Of a stretch of DNA of 35,560 nucleotides, positions 15,691-24,563 are shown piece after piece; within the stretch, counting starts at the first letter, position 1; each line of letters opens with the position of its first letter. The DNA is taken from the NCBI RefSeq assembly GCF_900129175.1, contig NZ_FQUI01000023.1:1-35560 (forward strand), in the 5' to 3' direction. The DNA comes from Marinitoga hydrogenitolerans DSM 16785 (GTDB lineage Bacteria > Thermotogota > Thermotogae > Petrotogales > Petrotogaceae). A program made the translations under genes and the position numbers. The notes beneath the pieces were generated by a model that worked only from the letters and a program-made list of their open reading frames with translations, did no database searches and was not told where the DNA came from.

Positions 15691-16620
15691 ATGTGGATAC
15701 ATATTAATGATCCTTTAGCCGAAGAAGCTACAGAAAAATTGAAGAATGCTTTACCTGAAGCTAAGATTACTATAGAACATTTTGAAAAAGAAGAATTAAA
15801 AGAAAAGATAAAAGATTTCGATATTCTAATTATAAGAAGTGCTACAAAAGCAACTAAAGATATCATTGAAAATGGAAAAAATTTAAAATTAATTGCCAGA
15901 GCTGGTATGGGTTTAGATAATGTTGATTTAAATGCAGCGAAAGAAAAAGGTATTAAAGTTATTAATACTCCAGGAGCAAATTCTTTATCAGTTGCTGAAT
16001 TAGTTGTTGGGTATATACTTTCCATATACAGACATATTGTAACAGGAACAGTTACATTAAGAGAAGGAAAATGGGAGAAAAAGAGCTTAAAAGGATTTGA
16101 ATTAACAGGAAAAACTCTTGGAATTGTTGGTTTTGGGCATATTGGAAAATTAGTACGAAAATTAGTTACTGGTTTTGATATGAAAGTTTTAGTTTTTGAT
16201 GTTTTTGAAATTCCTGAAGAAGTCCAAAAAGAAAATAACGTTAAGCAGGTTTCTTTTGAAGAACTAATTAAAAATTCTGACATAATTACATTACATGTTC
16301 CTTTGAATGAGAAAACAAAACATTTAATCTCAGAAAAAGAATTTGAAATGATGAAAGATAATGTTGTTTTAATCAATGCTGCACGTGGTGGCGTTGTTGA
16401 TGAAAAAGCACTATTGAAATATTTAGAAAACGGTAAGGTTTTAGGAGCAGGTTTAGATGTTTTTGAGACTGAGCCTCCTATTTCAGAAATTCAAATGAAA
16501 TTATTAAATCATCCTATGGTTGTTGCGACACCCCATATTGGTGCAACAACAAAAGAAGCTCAAAGAAGAGTTGGGTTGGAATTAGTAGATAAAATTGTAG
16601 AGATAGCAAAAAATATGTAA
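15691..16620 (+). CDS. serA: D-3-phosphoglycerate dehydrogenase (short form, no ACT domain)
   Basis: The first step of serine synthesis, oxidising 3-phosphoglycerate with NAD. The 309-residue protein consists only of the catalytic and NAD-binding domains and lacks the C-terminal regulatory domain of longer SerA forms, so serine feedback through an ACT domain is not expected. Motifs: RAGMGLDNVD, the Rossmann block TLGIVGFGHIGKLVRK, INAARGGVVDEKAL with the substrate-binding Arg, the catalytic Glu in FETEPP, and the catalytic His in PHIGATTKEAQ. The ATG at 15691 is preferred (GAGGGTG six bases before); a GTG at 15682 lies inside the upstream gene. Another 2-hydroxyacid dehydrogenase activity is possible, but the neighbour favours SerA. 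Confidence 0.92.
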   Translation: MWIHINDPLAEEATEKLKNALPEAKITIEHFEKEELKEKIKDFDILIIRSATKATKDIIENGKNLKLIARAGMGLDNVDLNAAKEKGIKVINTPGANSLSVAELVVGYILSIYRHIVTGTVTLREGKWEKKSLKGFELTGKTLGIVGFGHIGKLVRKLVTGFDMKVLVFDVFEIPEEVQKENNVKQVSFEELIKNSDIITLHVPLNEKTKHLISEKEFEMMKDNVVLINAARGGVVDEKALLKYLENGKVLGAGLDVFETEPPISEIQMKLLNHPMVVATPHIGATTKEAQRRVGLELVDKIVEIAKNM

Positions 16621-16644
16621 TTTGTTAAATTCTTTTAATATACT

Positions 16645-16885
<241 letters not shown>

Positions 16886-16888
16886 CAT

Positions 16889-16915
16889 AAAGGTCGGCCA
16901 TTAAGGTCGACCTTT
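16889..16915 (+). terminator. Terminator of the ferredoxin gene
   Basis: AAAGGTCG (16889-16896) pairs with CGACCTTT (16908-16915), followed by TTCTTTG. It lies four bases after the ferredoxin stop. Confidence 0.8.
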
Positions 16916-16963
16916 TCTTTGTCTTACATAAAAAAATAATTTGAAAAACAAAATAATCTAAAT

Positions 16964-17001
16964 AAACTAAAAAACCAATTCTTTAATTGGTTTTTTAGTT
17001 T
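16964..17001 (+). terminator. Second terminator hairpin upstream of minD
   Basis: A perfect 17-bp stem (16964-16980 with 16985-17001) with a 4-base loop and core AACCAATT/AATTGGTT. It insulates minD from ferredoxin transcription. Its last base overlaps the minD -35 box. Confidence 0.75.
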
Positions 17002-17028
17002 TGATATTTTAAAAAAATGTTGTATAAT
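17001..17028 (+). promoter_or_regulatory. Promoter of the minD-minE-yjbQ operon
   Basis: TTGATA (17001-17006), 16-base spacer, TATAAT (17023-17028). The minD ATG is 38 bases further on. Confidence 0.75.
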
Positions 17029-17066
17029 ATGTAATGAAATTTAAATATACTTTTGGAGGGGGCATT

Positions 17067-17891
17067 ATGAAAAAAAGCAAAGTAATTGTAATAACTTCTG
17101 GAAAGGGGGGCGTAGGAAAAACTACAATCTCCGCTAATATTGGAGCTTCTTTGGCACTGATGGGGTACGATGTATGTTTAATTGATGCTGATATTGGTCT
17201 TAAAAACCTGGATCTGGTTTTAGGGTTGGAAAATAGAATTGTTTACACAATACTTGATGTAATTAAAGGTGGAAAATCTCCATTAGATGCTATTGTTAAA
17301 CATAAACAAATTAAAAAATTAAATTTACTTGCTTCTTCACAAATTGCTAATAAAGATATGATATCCCCTGAAGATATGAAAATGATTGTGAATGAACTTT
17401 CAAAACATTTTGATTATGTTATTGTTGATTCTCCTGCAGGTATTGAAAGAGGTTTTAAAAATGCTGTTGTTGCTGCTCAACACGCTATAGTTGTTACAAC
17501 ACCTGAATTAACTGCAATAAGTGATGCTGATAGAGTAATTGGGCTATTAGAAAATGAAAAATTTGGTGAAGAAAATATTTCTTTAATCGTCAATAGAATA
17601 AAATTACATATGATAAATAAAAATGAAATGCTTTCTCCCGAAGATATCAGAAGTGGTTTAGCTGTTGAATTATTAGGGGTTGTTCCTGATAGTGAAGAAA
17701 TAATTATTGCAACAAATAAAGGTATTCCAATTACTCTTGAAGATAATTCTAAAATTTCAAATATATTTATGAATATTGCTCAGCGAATTGCTGGAAAAGA
17801 AAATCCTATAGAAAATGATTTTTCTCTTTTAAAAGATGATTCAAGAAAAGGTTTTATGGGATTCCTGCAAAAGATGTTCGGTGGCAGGTGA
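17067..17891 (+). CDS. minD: Septum site-determining ATPase MinD
   Basis: A membrane-cycling ATPase that places the division septum together with MinC and MinE. The 274 residues begin with VIVITSGKGGVGKTT, the deviant Walker A with its signature lysine. LIDADIGLKNLDLVLGL and VIVDSPAGIERGF are the switch blocks. The C-terminus KGFMGFLQKMFGGR fits the amphipathic membrane-targeting helix of MinD. I chose the ATG at 17067, with GGAGGGGG before it; an ATG at 17034 would read through the Shine-Dalgarno. minE follows after five bases. No minC is in the window. Confidence 0.96.
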   Translation: MKKSKVIVITSGKGGVGKTTISANIGASLALMGYDVCLIDADIGLKNLDLVLGLENRIVYTILDVIKGGKSPLDAIVKHKQIKKLNLLASSQIANKDMISPEDMKMIVNELSKHFDYVIVDSPAGIERGFKNAVVAAQHAIVVTTPELTAISDADRVIGLLENEKFGEENISLIVNRIKLHMINKNEMLSPEDIRSGLAVELLGVVPDSEEIIIATNKGIPITLEDNSKISNIFMNIAQRIAGKENPIENDFSLLKDDSRKGFMGFLQKMFGGR

Positions 17892-17896
17892 TTTGA

Positions 17897-18187
17897 ATGG
17901 GTTGGTTCAATTTTGGTAAAAAAAAGGCTAGTAGAGATGTTGCATTAAAAAGAATGCAAAATTTAGTTGGAAATAGAAGAGAAAATATTTCAAACATTTC
18001 TATAAGAGAAAGAGGAAATGTTGCTGTTGCTGAAAGATATAATGTAAATATTAATCCTAATGAGATATCAAAAGTTATTAGAGATTATGTTAGGAAAAAA
18101 GCAAAAATAGATGGTAAAAATGTAAAGATTCATATTAGTAAGGATGAAAATGGGTATACTATAGTAACAAATATTTTTTTCAGGTGA
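17897..18187 (+). CDS. minE: Cell division topological specificity factor MinE
   Basis: The partner that stimulates the MinD ATPase and sets up Min dynamics. The 96-residue protein has the family order: an amphipathic N-terminus (MGWFNFGKKK), the MinD-contact helix (VALKRMQNLVGNRR, about 15-28), and a C-terminal dimerisation domain of helix and strands (ISKVIRDYVRKKAKID and VKIHISKDENGYTIVTNIFF). The sequence is divergent between residues 30 and 55 compared with enterobacterial MinE, but position directly after minD makes the call secure. Confidence 0.92.
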   Translation: MGWFNFGKKKASRDVALKRMQNLVGNRRENISNISIRERGNVAVAERYNVNINPNEISKVIRDYVRKKAKIDGKNVKIHISKDENGYTIVTNIFFR

Positions 18188-18196
18188 GGTGGTTAA

Positions 18197-18595
18197 ATGT
18201 TAAAAGAGTTTTCTATTTCAACTTCCCATAGAAATGAATTCGTTGATATCACTCATCTTATACAAAATTTTATAAGTGAAAGTAAAATACAAAATGGAAT
18301 TGCTGTAATATTTGTCCCACATACTACAGCTGGAGTTACTATAAATGAAAATGCAGATCCATCAGTAAAGAAAGATATGAATGAATTTTTGAATAAACTA
18401 ATACCTAAAGAACCTTTTTTTACTCATTTCGAAGGAAACTCCGACTCTCATATAAAATCTACATTGGTTGGACCATCTCTAACTTTGATAATCAATAATA
18501 ACAATATTTTATTGGGAACTTGGCAAGGTGTTTATTTTTGTGAATTTGATGGTCCTAGAAAAAGAAAGTTTTTTGTTAAATTAATACGTGAATAA
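18197..18595 (+). CDS. YjbQ/UPF0047-family protein (first copy)
   Basis: A 132-residue single-domain protein of the YjbQ family, for which a weak thiamin-phosphate synthase side activity has been reported; the true role is not settled. Conserved blocks: VPHTTAGVTINENADPSV (about 48-65) with the invariant His and Glu, the second His region FEGNSDSHIKS, and LGTWQGVYFCEFDGPRKRK at the end. It follows minE after nine bases with its own GAGGTGG and is the last gene before a strong terminator, so it is co-transcribed with minDE. A second, more divergent copy is at 33583-34041. Confidence 0.9.
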   Translation: MLKEFSISTSHRNEFVDITHLIQNFISESKIQNGIAVIFVPHTTAGVTINENADPSVKKDMNEFLNKLIPKEPFFTHFEGNSDSHIKSTLVGPSLTLIINNNNILLGTWQGVYFCEFDGPRKRKFFVKLIRE

Positions 18596-18620
18596 ACGGG
18601 AACCCCTTCCCGTTTTTTTT
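18596..18620 (+). terminator. Terminator of the minD-minE-yjbQ operon
   Basis: ACGGGAA (18596-18602) pairs with TTCCCGT (18607-18613) around CCCC, followed by seven T. It starts immediately after the yjbQ stop. Confidence 0.93.
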
Positions 18621-18623
18621 ATA

Positions 18624-18652
18624 TTGATTTTATCAATTTAATAGAGTATAAT
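18624..18652 (+). promoter_or_regulatory. Promoter of the CNBD-glycosyltransferase operon
   Basis: TTGATT (18624-18629), 17-base spacer, TATAAT (18647-18652), placed directly after the preceding terminator. GGGAGGGGG then precedes the ATG at 18672. Confidence 0.82.
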
Positions 18653-18671
18653 TTAAAAGGGAGGGGGAATT

Positions 18672-19934
18672 ATGGAAAAATTAATTTTTTTTGAAGAAGA
18701 AACTATTCAAGAAGAAAATGGTGAACCTATAGGACTTATTATACTAAAAAAAGGTGCTTTACTATGCCAGTCACATTTTTGCAATTATAGGAAAATATAT
18801 ATCAATAAAGGTATTTTTTCAGAAGAATTTCTTTTCCAAATGAAAGTTAATGAATTTTTATCGAATATTAGAAATAGTGAGATATTATTACTTGACAATT
18901 TAAAAGAAGCTAATGAATTTTTAGCAAATAATAGCGAATTATTAAAATTTGCTATTGAAAAAAGAATAAATATGTTAATTAAAATGAATGAAAAAATTTC
19001 TTTGAAATTTACAAAATTAGATGAAGTTTTTTCATATACAAAAGAAGAAACCAAAAAATTTTTTAAACATATTTATAGGTATAATTGGAACCATTTTAAC
19101 GATAAATTTATTCAAAATTATATTTTGGCAAGAGAGAAAATTTTGGAAGATGAATATGAGGACGCATTTGAAGTATTAAATAAAATAAATTTAAATGAAA
19201 TAAAGGATAATTTTTTTAAAGCCGAAATAGATATATGGAAAATATATTGTACTAATTTTTTTAACACAAAAAAAGCCCATAATTTATTTGATAAAATACA
19301 TTTCAAGTATGATTTTCTTGACTCTTTATTTTCTTTTAAAATATTGAGAAAAACTTTATTTGACGAAAACTTAGATACTATTTATAAAACTTATTTAAAA
19401 AAAGGGTATCTAATCCCCTCGAATACTGTTTTATTCTATGAAAAAGAAGATGGCGATTGGTCATTTTTAATATTAAGTGGAAATGTTTATGTTTCAAAAT
19501 TTGTAGATGAAAAAACAGAAATTTTATTAAATATTTTAACTGAAGGCGAAATTGTTGGTGAAATTGCTGTTTTACAAAGCATTAAAAGAACTGCTACTGT
19601 TTTTACTAAAACTCCATTACAAATGATTTTAATCAATTCAGAAAATTTCGAAAGTTTAATAGAAGAAAGTTATTTATTAGGTAAAAACATATTAAAAGCA
19701 CTTATCAATAGAGTTGATTTTCAAAAAAGTTTAGCAAAACAAAATACTTTAACAGAAAAAGCATCTTTATTAATAAAAAAGTATTCCATAAAAAGATTAA
19801 ATAGTTTGCATTTAACCCCTTCACAATTTATAAATTTATTTGGAATTCAAGAAAAGATTGATGATTTTTTTTCTGAAATATTATTAAATAAAATTGCCAC
19901 TTTAAGACCTGATGGAACACTTTATTTTAAATAA
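18672..19934 (+). CDS. Cyclic-nucleotide-binding-domain protein A (tandem paralogue)
   Basis: A 420-residue soluble protein. The C-terminal part (about 245-350) is a clear CNBD: PSNTVLFYEKEDGDWSFLIL, then the phosphate-binding cassette GEIAVLQSIKRTATV (296-310) with the Glu297 and Arg306 that bind the cyclic phosphate in this superfamily. The N-terminal 100 residues look like a degraded CNBD without the cassette. The middle (about 130-245) is helical and TPR-like (ILAREKILEDEYEDAFEVLN). The end (about 355-420) resembles a small helical or winged domain closing with ATLRPDGTLYF. No enzymatic output domain is seen. It heads a long operon of glycosyltransferases and is followed after 18 bases by its paralogue. 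The ligand (cAMP, another cyclic nucleotide, or none) is unknown. Confidence 0.83.
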   Translation: MEKLIFFEEETIQEENGEPIGLIILKKGALLCQSHFCNYRKIYINKGIFSEEFLFQMKVNEFLSNIRNSEILLLDNLKEANEFLANNSELLKFAIEKRINMLIKMNEKISLKFTKLDEVFSYTKEETKKFFKHIYRYNWNHFNDKFIQNYILAREKILEDEYEDAFEVLNKINLNEIKDNFFKAEIDIWKIYCTNFFNTKKAHNLFDKIHFKYDFLDSLFSFKILRKTLFDENLDTIYKTYLKKGYLIPSNTVLFYEKEDGDWSFLILSGNVYVSKFVDEKTEILLNILTEGEIVGEIAVLQSIKRTATVFTKTPLQMILINSENFESLIEESYLLGKNILKALINRVDFQKSLAKQNTLTEKASLLIKKYSIKRLNSLHLTPSQFINLFGIQEKIDDFFSEILLNKIATLRPDGTLYFK

Positions 19935-19952
19935 ATATATGGAAGTGATTAT

Positions 19953-21230
19953 ATGAAAGAAATTTTATATGCTCCTGATAAAATACTCATAAATGAAGGA
20001 GATTTAATAAATGATTTAATATTGTTGAAAGAAGGAAAATTAGAAACTTTTTCAAATTTTTGTAGTCATTCTTCAATAGAAACTAAAGGTATATTTGGTT
20101 CTGAAATGATCGTTTCTGAAACAAAATCTTTCGAATCAATTCGAGTTATTGAAAATAGTAGGGTTATACATATAGAAAAAGAATTGGTAGAGAAATTTTT
20201 ACTTTCAAATTCTCATTTAATTATACATTTAATTCAAAAATATATAATCAAATTAATATCTTTAAATAATAAAATATTTGGAGACACCCTCAGAAAAAGC
20301 GGCAAGAATGAAAATACAATTGACAAGAACCTTACAAAAGAAGATTTATCAAAAAAATATTTAAAAAAAGTGAGAAGAAAAAATTTTTATCATATTAATG
20401 ATGAACAATTAATCACATATAGGATTGCACGAAGTTTGTTTAATCACGGAAAAATAAAAGAAGCCTTAAATGAATTTAAAAAAATCCAATATACTAATTT
20501 TGGTGTGTATTTTCAAGCTGAAATTGAAACCTGGAAATACTTATGTATGATTTTAATTTATCCAGAAAAAAAATATTATTTAGAAAAAACTTTAAAAGAA
20601 AAATATCCTTTTATTAAAGAACTTTTTTCTTTTATGATTTTTGAAAGTATTATAACAAATATGCCATTATCCAAACCACTTATAACTTACTTAAAAAGTG
20701 GGTATTTAATTCCCGCTAATACAGTTCTTTTTTATGAAGGTGAAGAAGGAGATTGGGCTTTTATGATTTTGACTGGAAATGTTAGAGTTTCACAATTTAC
20801 CCCTTCAGGAGAGCGATTATTAGCTATTTTATCAAACGAAGAAGTTGTCGGGGAAATATCTTGTTTCAAAGAAGTTCAAAGAACTGCTACTGTTTTTACT
20901 TCTACTCCTTTACAAGGCATAATAATAGAAAAAAATAATTTAGATGAATTAGTAAATAGTAATCCTGCTTTTGGATTAAAAATTGTAAAAAACTTAATTA
21001 AAAGATTAGACTTTGAACGTTTTTGGCATTCACCGTTATCTTTTGAAGAAAAGTTAAACTTTATGATAAATAAATATGGTAAAAATATATTGAATAAATC
21101 CCAATTAAAAATTGAAGAAATCAGGGAACTTTTTAGAATTTCTAACAAAAAAAATAACGAACTAATAAATTATTTATTTAAATCTAATATTGCAACCTTA
21201 AGAGCTGATGGTACTTTAAAATTCATGTAG
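19953..21230 (+). CDS. Cyclic-nucleotide-binding-domain protein B (tandem paralogue)
   Basis: A 425-residue protein with the same architecture as its upstream neighbour: a degraded N-terminal CNBD (INEGDLINDLILLKEGKLET, about 13-32, and GSEMIVSETKS, about 49-59, with no cassette Arg); a helical, TPR-like middle (YRIARSLFNHGKIKEALNEF); a complete C-terminal CNBD (PANTVLFYEGEEGDWAFMIL, then GEISCFKEVQRTATV, 300-314, with Glu301 and Arg310); and a terminal helical segment ending ATLRADGTLKF. It arose by tandem duplication, but the copies have diverged considerably. The GT4 gene starts nine bases after its stop. Possible roles are a transcriptional regulator or an allosteric partner of the glycosyltransferases; neither is shown. 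Confidence 0.83.
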   Translation: MKEILYAPDKILINEGDLINDLILLKEGKLETFSNFCSHSSIETKGIFGSEMIVSETKSFESIRVIENSRVIHIEKELVEKFLLSNSHLIIHLIQKYIIKLISLNNKIFGDTLRKSGKNENTIDKNLTKEDLSKKYLKKVRRKNFYHINDEQLITYRIARSLFNHGKIKEALNEFKKIQYTNFGVYFQAEIETWKYLCMILIYPEKKYYLEKTLKEKYPFIKELFSFMIFESIITNMPLSKPLITYLKSGYLIPANTVLFYEGEEGDWAFMILTGNVRVSQFTPSGERLLAILSNEEVVGEISCFKEVQRTATVFTSTPLQGIIIEKNNLDELVNSNPAFGLKIVKNLIKRLDFERFWHSPLSFEEKLNFMINKYGKNILNKSQLKIEEIRELFRISNKKNNELINYLFKSNIATLRADGTLKFM

Positions 21231-21239
21231 GAGGTAATA

Positions 21240-22244
21240 ATGAAAGTATTACTATTTTCAGAAGGAAAAAATTTATTTAAAAAATCTGGTGTTGGAAAAG
21301 CTTTAGAACATCAAATGAAAGCTTTAGAGTTAGCTGGTGTTGAATATACACTAGATCCAAATGATAAATATGACATAGTTCATATAAATACAATAGGGTT
21401 ATTAAGTGAAAAAGTTTTAGATAAAGCAAAAAAAAATGGAAAAAAAGTTATAGTTCACACACATACAACATATGAAGATTTTAAAAATAGTTTTATATTT
21501 AGCAATTATTTTGCCCCTATAATAAAAAAAAGATTAATCAGAATGTATTCTAAAGCAGATATGCTTATTTCACCTTCTTTATATACAAAAAAATTGATTT
21601 TATCATATGGTATAAAAAATAAAATTGAAGTTGTTTCAAACGGTGTAGACACAAACAAATTTAATTGTCAAAAAAAGTCGAAAAAAATTTTTAAAAAATA
21701 TTTTAATATAGAAAAACCTTTGGTATTATCGGTGGGTTTACCTTTTGAAAGAAAGGGTATTATCGATTTTTATAAATTAGCAGAAAAGTTACCTTTTTAT
21801 GATTTTGTTTGGTTAGGAGCAAAATTAAATGTTATTCCTAAAAAGATAAAAAAGTTATTAAATAATAAATTACCAAACCTAAAATTCCCAGGTTTTGTTT
21901 CCGAAGATTTATTGCTTGCTGCTTTTTGTGAATCTGATGTTTTTTTGTTTCCAAGTTATGAAGAAAATGAGGGAATTGTAGTTCTAGAAGCATTATCTTC
22001 TAAAACTCCTCTGATATTAAGAGATATTCCTGTATATGATAATTGGTTGTCTCATGGAGAACATTGCTTAAAATCTAGAAATTTAGATGATTTTATGAAA
22101 AATATCAAATTAGTTATTAATAATGAAATCGATATAAAAAAAATGGTTGATAATGGAAGACGTATTGCAGAAGAACGTGATTTAAAAAAGATTGGTGTTA
22201 TGCTAAAATATATATATGGTGAGATTTATGAAAGAAAAGGTTAA
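21240..22244 (+). CDS. GT4-family glycosyltransferase (first)
   Basis: Transfers a sugar from a nucleotide-sugar donor with retention. The 334 residues form a GT-B fold: the N-terminal acceptor half has the glycine loop KSGVGKALEHQMKALE, and the C-terminal half has VVSNGVDTNKF and the E-x7-E donor motif in SYEENEGIVVLEAL (about 240-253). It is a little shorter than the 370-400 residues usual for the family. AGGAGG precedes the ATG by five bases, and the next gene overlaps its end. Operon context with a flippase-like protein and a second GT4 suggests a glycolipid or lipid-linked saccharide as product. Donor and acceptor cannot be inferred. Confidence 0.9.
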   Translation: MKVLLFSEGKNLFKKSGVGKALEHQMKALELAGVEYTLDPNDKYDIVHINTIGLLSEKVLDKAKKNGKKVIVHTHTTYEDFKNSFIFSNYFAPIIKKRLIRMYSKADMLISPSLYTKKLILSYGIKNKIEVVSNGVDTNKFNCQKKSKKIFKKYFNIEKPLVLSVGLPFERKGIIDFYKLAEKLPFYDFVWLGAKLNVIPKKIKKLLNNKLPNLKFPGFVSEDLLLAAFCESDVFLFPSYEENEGIVVLEALSSKTPLILRDIPVYDNWLSHGEHCLKSRNLDDFMKNIKLVINNEIDIKKMVDNGRRIAEERDLKKIGVMLKYIYGEIYERKG

Positions 22245-23235
22245 AAATATTATTGGTATAATATCTTCAATTATTATAGGACTATTTGTTATTCTATTTA
22301 TTCAAAGATTTTATAATACTGATATATTAAGTGAAATAAAAAAAATAAAAATCTACGATATCATTATAGTTTTTTTTATATATTTTACAGGATATATAAT
22401 TGATTCTTTAAGATATTTTATTATAATAAAACAATTTAATAGAAAAATTGGTTTTCTAAATCTATTATATAACAACGTTATGGGATTATTTTTTTCCTCA
22501 ATAACTCCGTTTGCCGCAGGTGGCCAACCATACCAAATTTATCATTTGAATAAACATGGCTTAGACATAGAACATTCAACGAATATTGTTGTCTCGCGCT
22601 TTATTACTACTATGTTTTTAAATTTAACAATTGCTATTCTCTCATATAAAAAAGTTATCAAAGCTTTATACGGTACAACATTTGAATCTGCATTAATTAA
22701 TTTAGGTTTAATTATTTCTGCAACTATAACTATTTTAATTTTAATTGTTTTTTCAAATTCAGAAATTATAATAAAGCTTTTAGATCTATTAAAACTAAAA
22801 AAAATTAAAAAATTAAAAAATAAATATATTGAATGGTCAAAAAATTTAAAAGATAGTATTAAATTTTTATGGAATGAAAATTTACATATAATGATTTTAG
22901 ATATCATTTTAAATTTAATAGTACTATCTCTACAGGCTTATTCTCTTTTTTATTTATTCACAAAATATGCTTATTTAAATATATCAATAGATAATTTTTT
23001 AATAGTTTTTGGAACTATGATGTTATTAAATATGGTTGTTTATTATATTCCTACTCCAGGGGCAAGTGGAACAATTGAAGCTTCTTATCAACTAGTTTTT
23101 TCTTCAATATTAAAAATTCATAAAGGTGTCCTTTTATCTATTGTAGGCTGGAGATTTTCAACTTATTATTTACAAATTTTATTAGGGATTATTTTCCGAA
23201 CTTATGTGAAGCTTTTTATTAAAGAAAGCAAATAA
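22228..23235 (+). CDS. Flippase-like integral membrane protein (UPF0104 / LPG-synthase TM-domain family)
   Basis: A 335-residue membrane protein with about eight spans, paralogous to the protein at 1721-2713. Shared landmarks are AAGGQPYQIYHLNKHG (about residue 90) and PTPGASGTIEASYQ (about 270). The ATG at 22228 has GGTGAG four bases before it; an in-frame ATG at 22216 would add four residues. It overlaps the end of the upstream GT4 gene by 17 bases, so the two are coupled. Lying between two GT4 genes, it may move the glycolipid product across the membrane; that is inference from family and context only. Confidence 0.82.
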   Translation: MKEKVKNIIGIISSIIIGLFVILFIQRFYNTDILSEIKKIKIYDIIIVFFIYFTGYIIDSLRYFIIIKQFNRKIGFLNLLYNNVMGLFFSSITPFAAGGQPYQIYHLNKHGLDIEHSTNIVVSRFITTMFLNLTIAILSYKKVIKALYGTTFESALINLGLIISATITILILIVFSNSEIIIKLLDLLKLKKIKKLKNKYIEWSKNLKDSIKFLWNENLHIMILDIILNLIVLSLQAYSLFYLFTKYAYLNISIDNFLIVFGTMMLLNMVVYYIPTPGASGTIEASYQLVFSSILKIHKGVLLSIVGWRFSTYYLQILLGIIFRTYVKLFIKESK

Positions 23236-23277
23236 ATATTTTTACAAATTCACAAAATAACGTAAAGAGGTGGAATA

Positions 23278-24429
23278 GTGAATATTGGAATTTTTTCTGA
23301 TGTGTATTTTCCGCAAAAAAATGGAGTTTCTACTGCTGTAAAATTATATAAAGATGAAATGGAAAAATTAGGGCATAATGTTTACTTGTTTATCCCTAAA
23401 TATTCTAAGAATTATAAAAGAAATGAAAAAAATGTATTTGAATTTCCAGCTATAAAATTTTTATTCGAAAAAGAGCAAAGAATTGCTTTACCATTATCAA
23501 CAGATATATTTAAAATAAAAGATTTAAATTTAGATATTATTCATTCCCAAGACCCTTTTTCAATGGGTATCTTTGCAGAATTTATGTCTAAATTATTAAA
23601 AATAAAACACGTTGGAACTCATCATACAATGTATGAATATTATAGAAATTATTTACCATTGATTATAAGGCCTACCCTTAAACAAACTCAAAGAATGATA
23701 CGAAATTGGTGTTTAAAGTTAGATAAAGTTATTTCTCCTACAAATAATATTAAAGATTTATTAGTTAGTTATGGTGTTCCAGATGATCATGTTATAGTTA
23801 TTCCAACTGGGATCGACACAGAAAAATTTAATAAAGAAATAATCTGGAATTTGAGAGATGAATATAATATATTACCTGAAGAAAAAGTATTGCTATTTGT
23901 TGGAAGATTAGGACAAGAAAAAAATATAGATTTTTTAATTAAAGTTTTTCATAAGGTCTTTCATGAGGAAAGAAACATAAGATTTGTTATCATTGGAGAC
24001 GGAATTGAAAAAAATAAATTAGAAGAGTTGGTTGTAGATTTAGATCTTCATGAAAGAGTTATTTTTACAGGTAGTCAACCTAGAGAAAATGTTATAGATG
24101 CTTATAAACAGGCTGACCTTTTCATCTTTGCATCTTATACAGAAACACAAGGTCTCGTTGTCTTAGAATCTATGGCTGCTGGAACACCTGTTGTGGCTTT
24201 AGGAAAAATGGGGGTATACGATTTATTAAATCATGAAAATGCAGGAGGTATAATGGTTAAAGATTTAAACGAAGATATTTTTGTTCATGAAATATTAAAG
24301 GTTTTAAAAGATGAAAATTTATATAACACTTTATCAAAAAATGCTATAAACTTTGTAAAAGAAAATTATTCTATAGAAGTATCAGTGAGAAAAATCATCG
24401 ACGTATATAAAAATGTTTTAGAATATTGA
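23278..24429 (+). CDS. GT4-family glycosyltransferase (second; diacylglycerol glycosyltransferase-like)
   Basis: A 383-residue GT-B enzyme with full-length family features. The N-terminus IGIFSDVYFPQKNGVSTAV is characteristic of GT4 enzymes that glycosylate diacylglycerol or related lipids. GTHHTMYEYYR and VIPTGIDTEKFN follow, then the C-terminal LLFVGRLGQEKNIDFLI and the E-x7-E motif in SYTETQGLVVLESMAAGTP (about 289-307). It starts with GTG behind GAGGTGG. The -35 box of the tRNA-Val promoter overlaps its stop codon. Glycolipid synthesis is the likely role; the exact lipid acceptor is not established. Confidence 0.91.
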   Translation: MNIGIFSDVYFPQKNGVSTAVKLYKDEMEKLGHNVYLFIPKYSKNYKRNEKNVFEFPAIKFLFEKEQRIALPLSTDIFKIKDLNLDIIHSQDPFSMGIFAEFMSKLLKIKHVGTHHTMYEYYRNYLPLIIRPTLKQTQRMIRNWCLKLDKVISPTNNIKDLLVSYGVPDDHVIVIPTGIDTEKFNKEIIWNLRDEYNILPEEKVLLFVGRLGQEKNIDFLIKVFHKVFHEERNIRFVIIGDGIEKNKLEELVVDLDLHERVIFTGSQPRENVIDAYKQADLFIFASYTETQGLVVLESMAAGTPVVALGKMGVYDLLNHENAGGIMVKDLNEDIFVHEILKVLKDENLYNTLSKNAINFVKENYSIEVSVRKIIDVYKNVLEY

Positions 24430-24454
24430 CAAAAAAAAAATTTTATGGTAGAAT
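24426..24454 (+). promoter_or_regulatory. Promoter of tRNA-Val, overlapping the GT4 stop codon
   Basis: TTGACA (24426-24431), 17-base spacer, TAGAAT (24449-24454). The TGA stop of the second GT4 gene is part of the -35 box. Confidence 0.82.
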
Positions 24455-24466
24455 TCTTGAGGTAGT

Positions 24467-24541
24467 GGGTGCTTAGCTCAGTGGGAGAGCGCTTCCTTGA
24501 CGCGGAAGAGGTCGCAGGTTCGATCCCTGCAGCACCCACCA
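24467..24541 (+). tRNA. tRNA-Val (GAC)
   Basis: 75-nt cloverleaf with acceptor GGGTGCT/AGCACCC, anticodon arm CTTCC-TTGACGC-GGAAG, T-arm GCAGG-TTCGATC-CCTGC and encoded CCA (24539-24541). It sits inside a run of glycosyltransferase genes, 37 bases after one and 22 bases before the next. A run of seven T directly follows CCA and its one-base spacer. Confidence 0.96.
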
Positions 24542-24563
24542 TTTTTTTGTAAGGAGAGAAAAT

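Noticed and set aside
15609-16376. Long (255 codon) minus-strand frame opposite serA
   Set aside because: It is antisense to a well-conserved enzyme, has a low-complexity Ser/Phe/Ile-rich translation and no Shine-Dalgarno.
17034-17066. Upstream ATG for minD
   Set aside because: It would translate through the strong Shine-Dalgarno of the ATG at 17067 and add residues not found before the usual MinD N-terminus.
24543-24549. Seven-T run after tRNA-Val considered as a terminator
   Set aside because: There is no dedicated hairpin; only the tRNA acceptor stem precedes it, and the next gene has no other promoter. Left as an open point in the findings rather than annotated.
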